From assembly GCA_024583055.1 (NCBI GenBank), contig CP102145.1, forward strand, positions 1,860,001-1,924,000: 64,000 nt of DNA. Reading direction: 5' to 3'. The stretch comes from Streptococcus suis (GTDB lineage Bacteria; Bacillota; Bacilli; Lactobacillales; Streptococcaceae). Position 1 is the stretch's first letter; each line of letters begins with the position of its first letter. Below are positions 61,513 through 64,000 of this stretch, one piece after another. The position numbers were made by a program, and so were the translations under genes. The notes beneath the pieces are model-generated. The model did not search any database, was not told the origin of the DNA, and worked only from the letters and a program-made list of their open reading frames with translations.

Positions 61513-62473
61513 TAGTAAAAAAGGGCTAACCTTGCCCGTATTCCTAGAATTTGTAGAGCTCAAAACCAAGGTTGCCAGTGTCTTTCCTATGACCATCGGC
61601 ATTCTTTGGGCTTTCTACCGCTACCAGACCTTCAATTGGCTCAACACCCTGCTCTTTGTACTGGCTGTCCTTAGCTTTGACATGTGCACAACTGCTATTA
61701 ACAACAGCATGGATTTTCACAAGGCCAAGGACGAGGTCTATCGTCAAGAGAGCAATGTTATCGGAAAGTTTGCCCTTGATTTCAAGCAGATGATTGACAT
61801 CGTCCTCGGTCTGCTGGTCTTTTCAAGCCTGGTTTCCCTTATCTTAGTTTGGCAGACCAGCTGGTTGCTCTTGCCTATGGGGGCTGTTTGTTTTTTGATT
61901 GGGATTTTCTACACCTTCGGTCCCATTCCGCTTTCCCGCATGCCGCTGGGCGAGGTGTTTTCTGGAGTGACCATGGGGTTGGGGATTTTCTTCCTAGCTG
62001 TCTTTATCCAGGCGCCTGACAGTCTTCTGCTTGCTCGTTTGGATGGGCAATGGCTGAGCTTGCAAGTTGATTGGATTAAGGTTTTGGAAATTCTCTTCAT
62101 GTCCTTGCCCTTGGTGACCTTGATTGCCAATATCATGCTGGCCAATAACACCTGCGACCTGGAAGAGGATATCCGTAACCACCGCTATACCTTGGTCTAT
62201 TATATCGGAAAGAAACATGCGCTCCAACTTTATTTTACTCTTGCTAGTCTGCCCTGGTTGCTCTGGTTGATTTATTGCCTGACAGGATTTTTGCCAATCT
62301 GGGCCTTGCTCGGTCTACTTGGAATCATTCCTGCCTACAAGAGTTTGAAGAGATTCCTGAAAAAGCAGGTTAAGGGAGAAACCTTTATCGAAGCTGTGAA
62401 AAGCTTTGTCCTCTTTGCAGCTATCTATGTCTTGTTTTTAGTAGTAGCCATTATCTTTTGGAGCTGGAAATAG
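61502..62473 (+). CDS. UbiA-family prenyltransferase (DmkA-like)
   Basis: 323 residues with about eight or nine membrane segments. The two Asp-rich motifs are NNSMDFHKAKDE (NxxxDxxxD) and NNTCDLEEDIRNH (second). This places it with MenA-like enzymes that prenylate 1,4-dihydroxy-2-naphthoate. In this context it fits DmkA of extracellular electron transfer. Translation seems to start at TTG 61502 behind CGAGGAG within fmnB. The naphthoate genes themselves are not in view, so the precursor may be imported. Confidence 0.87.
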   Translation: MSTNSKKGLTLPVFLEFVELKTKVASVFPMTIGILWAFYRYQTFNWLNTLLFVLAVLSFDMCTTAINNSMDFHKAKDEVYRQESNVIGKFALDFKQMIDIVLGLLVFSSLVSLILVWQTSWLLLPMGAVCFLIGIFYTFGPIPLSRMPLGEVFSGVTMGLGIFFLAVFIQAPDSLLLARLDGQWLSLQVDWIKVLEILFMSLPLVTLIANIMLANNTCDLEEDIRNHRYTLVYYIGKKHALQLYFTLASLPWLLWLIYCLTGFLPIWALLGLLGIIPAYKSLKRFLKKQVKGETFIEAVKSFVLFAAIYVLFLVVAIIFWSWK

Positions 62474-62481
62474 TAAATGAT

Positions 62482-62509
62482 AGAATCAGTCTTCGGGCTG
62501 ATTCTTTTC
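62482..62509 (+). terminator. Terminator of the electron transfer operon
   Basis: AGAATCAGTC and GGCTGATTCT pair (one G-U) around TTCG, followed by TTTTC. Confidence 0.85.
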
Positions 62510-62551
62510 TGCTTTTATATGCTATACTAGAAGAGAATTGAGGTGGATGGA

Positions 62552-63313
62552 ATGTCACGAACACAAGAAGAACGCTTGATAGAACTATATGAAAAGGGAG
62601 TGCTAACCAAGGCAGAAGCACGGGCTCTGTTTTTGGAATTAGACCAACAGCCGGAATTTCTCTTGGAGGATGAAAAAGCTAAATTGAGCTTTAGTCTGAC
62701 CAATCTCAAGGTATTTTCTTCCAATAAGCGCAAGCAAGAATATAGCTTTGACGGAATCGAATCTCTTTTTCTCAATATCCTAGCAGGGCGTTTGACCGTG
62801 ACCCAATCCAAGACGGACCAGGTGGGCCTTGAGATTATCTATCAAGAAAATGCACCTGAGGAAAAACTCCCCCAGCTCTATCTGGAGAAAAAGGGTCTCT
62901 ATTTTTCTAGTAGTCTGCCCTGCAAACTGACTATTAGCTTGCCTCAGCGCTGGATGTCAGTCTTTGACCTGGACCTGGGTCAGGCAGATGCCCGCTTGGA
63001 TTACCTGCCTTTTGAAGACATTTCCATCCGAAGTTCGAAGGATAAAAAACAACAGGATATCCGTTTGAACACATGTGGTGGTTATGCCCAACATCTCTAT
63101 GTCCAGCTGGATCAAGCACCCTTAATATTGCAGGCTGGAAAGGGGCAAGGAATTCAAGGAAAAATTGAATCGGAGACTGGACAAATTCGAGTCAATCGCC
63201 GGAAAAAGATCAGTCCCTACCGATTTGAGAAATCAGGCGATGATGTGCTCTATATCCGTGCTCAGACTGGTCAAAGTGCCTTTTATGTGAAAGGAATAAA
63301 AGATGTCGATTGA
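62552..63313 (+). CDS. DUF4097-like protein, possible Lia/Psp-type envelope sensor
   Basis: 253 residues. The N-terminal 50 residues look like the short SHOCT-like or DUF1700-like helix seen in such proteins (EERLIELYEKGVLTKAEARALF). The rest is beta-rich with repeating strands, similar to DUF4097/LiaG-type domains. No signal or membrane segment is visible. I chose ATG 62552, which has GAGG 9 bp before it; an ATG at 62543 is too close. It overlaps the PspC gene by 11 bp, which supports a shared envelope stress role. Confidence 0.7.
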   Translation: MSRTQEERLIELYEKGVLTKAEARALFLELDQQPEFLLEDEKAKLSFSLTNLKVFSSNKRKQEYSFDGIESLFLNILAGRLTVTQSKTDQVGLEIIYQENAPEEKLPQLYLEKKGLYFSSSLPCKLTISLPQRWMSVFDLDLGQADARLDYLPFEDISIRSSKDKKQQDIRLNTCGGYAQHLYVQLDQAPLILQAGKGQGIQGKIESETGQIRVNRRKKISPYRFEKSGDDVLYIRAQTGQSAFYVKGIKDVD

Positions 63314-63572
63314 ATTATATAAATGCAAACAGGGAAAAGTCTTAGCTGGTGTACTGGCTGGCCTAGCCCACAAGCTGGGCTGGGAAGTCTGGCTGGTTCG
63401 TGGCTTATTCTTAGCCAGTCTATTGATCGGTAGAGCTTCCTTGCTAACCTTGGTCCTCTATATAGCAGGTGCCTATTTTCTTCCCTACAAGGAAGAGCAG
63501 GATGCTGAGCGTTATGGAATGGGCCCACGAAAAATCAAGGATGCTGAAAAAATTCGGAAAAACTGGTTTTAA
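63303..63572 (+). CDS. PspC-domain membrane protein
   Basis: 89 residues. The PspC core is clear: LYKCKQGKVLAGVLAGLAH (the GVxxGxA motif), then WLVRGLF and a transmembrane stretch LLTLVLYIAGAYFLP. A basic C-terminal tail ends the protein. PspC/LiaY-type proteins report or respond to membrane stress. It starts at ATG 63303 inside the end of the previous gene and is followed by a terminator. Confidence 0.87.
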   Translation: MSIELYKCKQGKVLAGVLAGLAHKLGWEVWLVRGLFLASLLIGRASLLTLVLYIAGAYFLPYKEEQDAERYGMGPRKIKDAEKIRKNWF

Positions 63573-63580
63573 GAACAGAG

Positions 63581-63606
63581 TTTGGGAGCTTTCTTCCAAA
63601 CTTTTT
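63581..63606 (+). terminator. Terminator after the PspC gene
   Basis: AGTTTGG and CCAAACT pair around a loop of about 11 nt, followed by TTTTTC. Confidence 0.8.
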
Positions 63607-63637
63607 CTTATTTGTTACCAATTAGTGTTGCTTATGG

Positions 63638-63806
63638 TATAATATATTGAGAACCGTATTCACAGCTCGGTACCTGAGATAAGGCTTGTTTTTCTCGAAA
63701 TACAGTCGGTATTGTAGCAAAAACGGCTTTGATGTGAGAAAACGATTTCTTATTTAAAGGTACCGTACTTGTGGATACAATTTCAGAAGCGAAAGAGAGG
63801 GAATGC
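63638..63806 (+). promoter_or_regulatory. hprK promoter and long leader
   Basis: TGG followed by TATAAT (63638-63643) would start transcription near 63650, leaving a leader of about 157 nt. The leader contains CGGTACC near 63671 and GGTACCG near 63759, which can pair, but no known riboswitch was recognised and no terminator lies within it. Confidence 0.5.
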
Positions 63807-64000
63807 ATGACAGTATATGTAAAAGATTTGGTAGATAATCTGCGGATTGAGCCTGCGTATAGTACAGAAGAGTTGTTGCGCAAGGAAATTACAACAGCTG
63901 ATATTACGCGTCCAGGCTTGGAGATGACGGGCTATTTTGACTATTACGCTCCAGAGCGGATTCAGCTCATGGGGATGAAGGAGTGGTCTTATATGATGGC
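63807..64000 (+). CDS. hprK: HPr kinase/phosphorylase, 3' end beyond the window
   Basis: The first 64 codons are present. [12 protein letters not shown] at the start and [20 protein letters not shown] match the conserved N-terminal domain of HprK, which phosphorylates HPr at Ser46 and so controls CcpA-mediated catabolite repression. AAAGAGAGGG precedes ATG 63807. The kinase domain lies outside the window. Confidence 0.93.
   Translation, partial: MTVYVKDLVDNLRIEPAYSTEELLRKEITTADITRPGLEMTGYFDYYAPERIQLMGMKEWSYMM

Noticed and set aside
63803..63838. An upstream ATG overlapping the hprK start in another frame.
   Set aside because: It gives only 11 codons and shares the same ribosome site; the conserved HprK N terminus clearly starts at 63807.
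1..64000. tRNA or rRNA genes as integration sites for the islands.
   Set aside because: No cloverleaf-like or rRNA sequence was seen at 26.7, 29.9, 30.7 or 37.7 kb, or elsewhere. The first island uses the tmcAL 3' end instead.

Overview
The window looks like a Streptococcus chromosome, most probably Streptococcus suis or a close relative. This rests on gene order and on streptococcal regulatory signatures: a CiaR-type direct repeat, CtsR boxes, cre and MalR-like operators, extended -10 promoters, strong Shine-Dalgarno sites and 4-bp ATGA overlaps. No rRNA, tRNA or CRISPR array was seen.

Layout. 0-6 kb: the 3' part of galK, then galT, an EamA transporter, cutC, a probable Cia-dependent small RNA, a lipoprotein and a TRIC-like channel. 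6-11.7 kb: a four-gene 2-oxo acid (pyruvate or acetoin type) dehydrogenase operon. Its two lipoyl-domain genes are each preceded by a related, covarying RNA hairpin. 11.7-13.0 kb: an IS30-family element. 13.0-19.6 kb: a complete trp operon (trpEGDCFBA) behind a T-box leader. 19.7-26.7 kb: the conserved yqeG-yqeH-yhbY-nadD-yqeK-rsfS-tmcAL cluster of ribosome assembly, NAD and tRNA modification genes.

Accessory zone, 26.7-37.7 kb. A 3.2-kb island (m5C methyltransferase plus a GHKL ATPase fused to a PD-(D/E)XK nuclease) has landed in the last codons of tmcAL; both junctions can be read. A MerR/TipA-type regulator and an IS481-like element follow. The IS is flanked by a 27-bp duplication of a terminator. 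Next comes a tightly coupled cassette: dynamin-like GTPase, HerA-like ATPase, HNH/EndoVII-type nuclease, SUKH (SMI1/KNR4) immunity protein. Its last gene overlaps a peptide deformylase paralogue. This cassette is the best candidate for an undescribed conflict or defence system here.

38-55 kb: clpL behind multiple CtsR boxes, malQ-glgP, the opuA betaine/proline importer, a cell-wall-anchored GH3 hexosaminidase, and a GntR regulator divergent from an EEP phosphoesterase and a glucose-family PTS. The GntR intergenic inverted repeat shares an exact 10-bp half-site with the malQ promoter, suggesting a common alpha-glucoside or maltose regulon. 54.9-56.2 kb: yebC followed by an array of about seven 75-78 bp repeats whose hairpin stems differ in sequence but keep pairing. 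56.2-62.5 kb: genes matching the flavin-based extracellular electron transfer locus (Gx transporter, Ndh2 with membrane tail, polyprenyl synthase, flavinylated lipoprotein, ApbE transferase, UbiA prenyltransferase). 62.5-64 kb: a DUF4097-like protein, a PspC-domain protein and the start of hprK.

All readings are by eye from sequence. Family names come from recognised motifs, not from searches.
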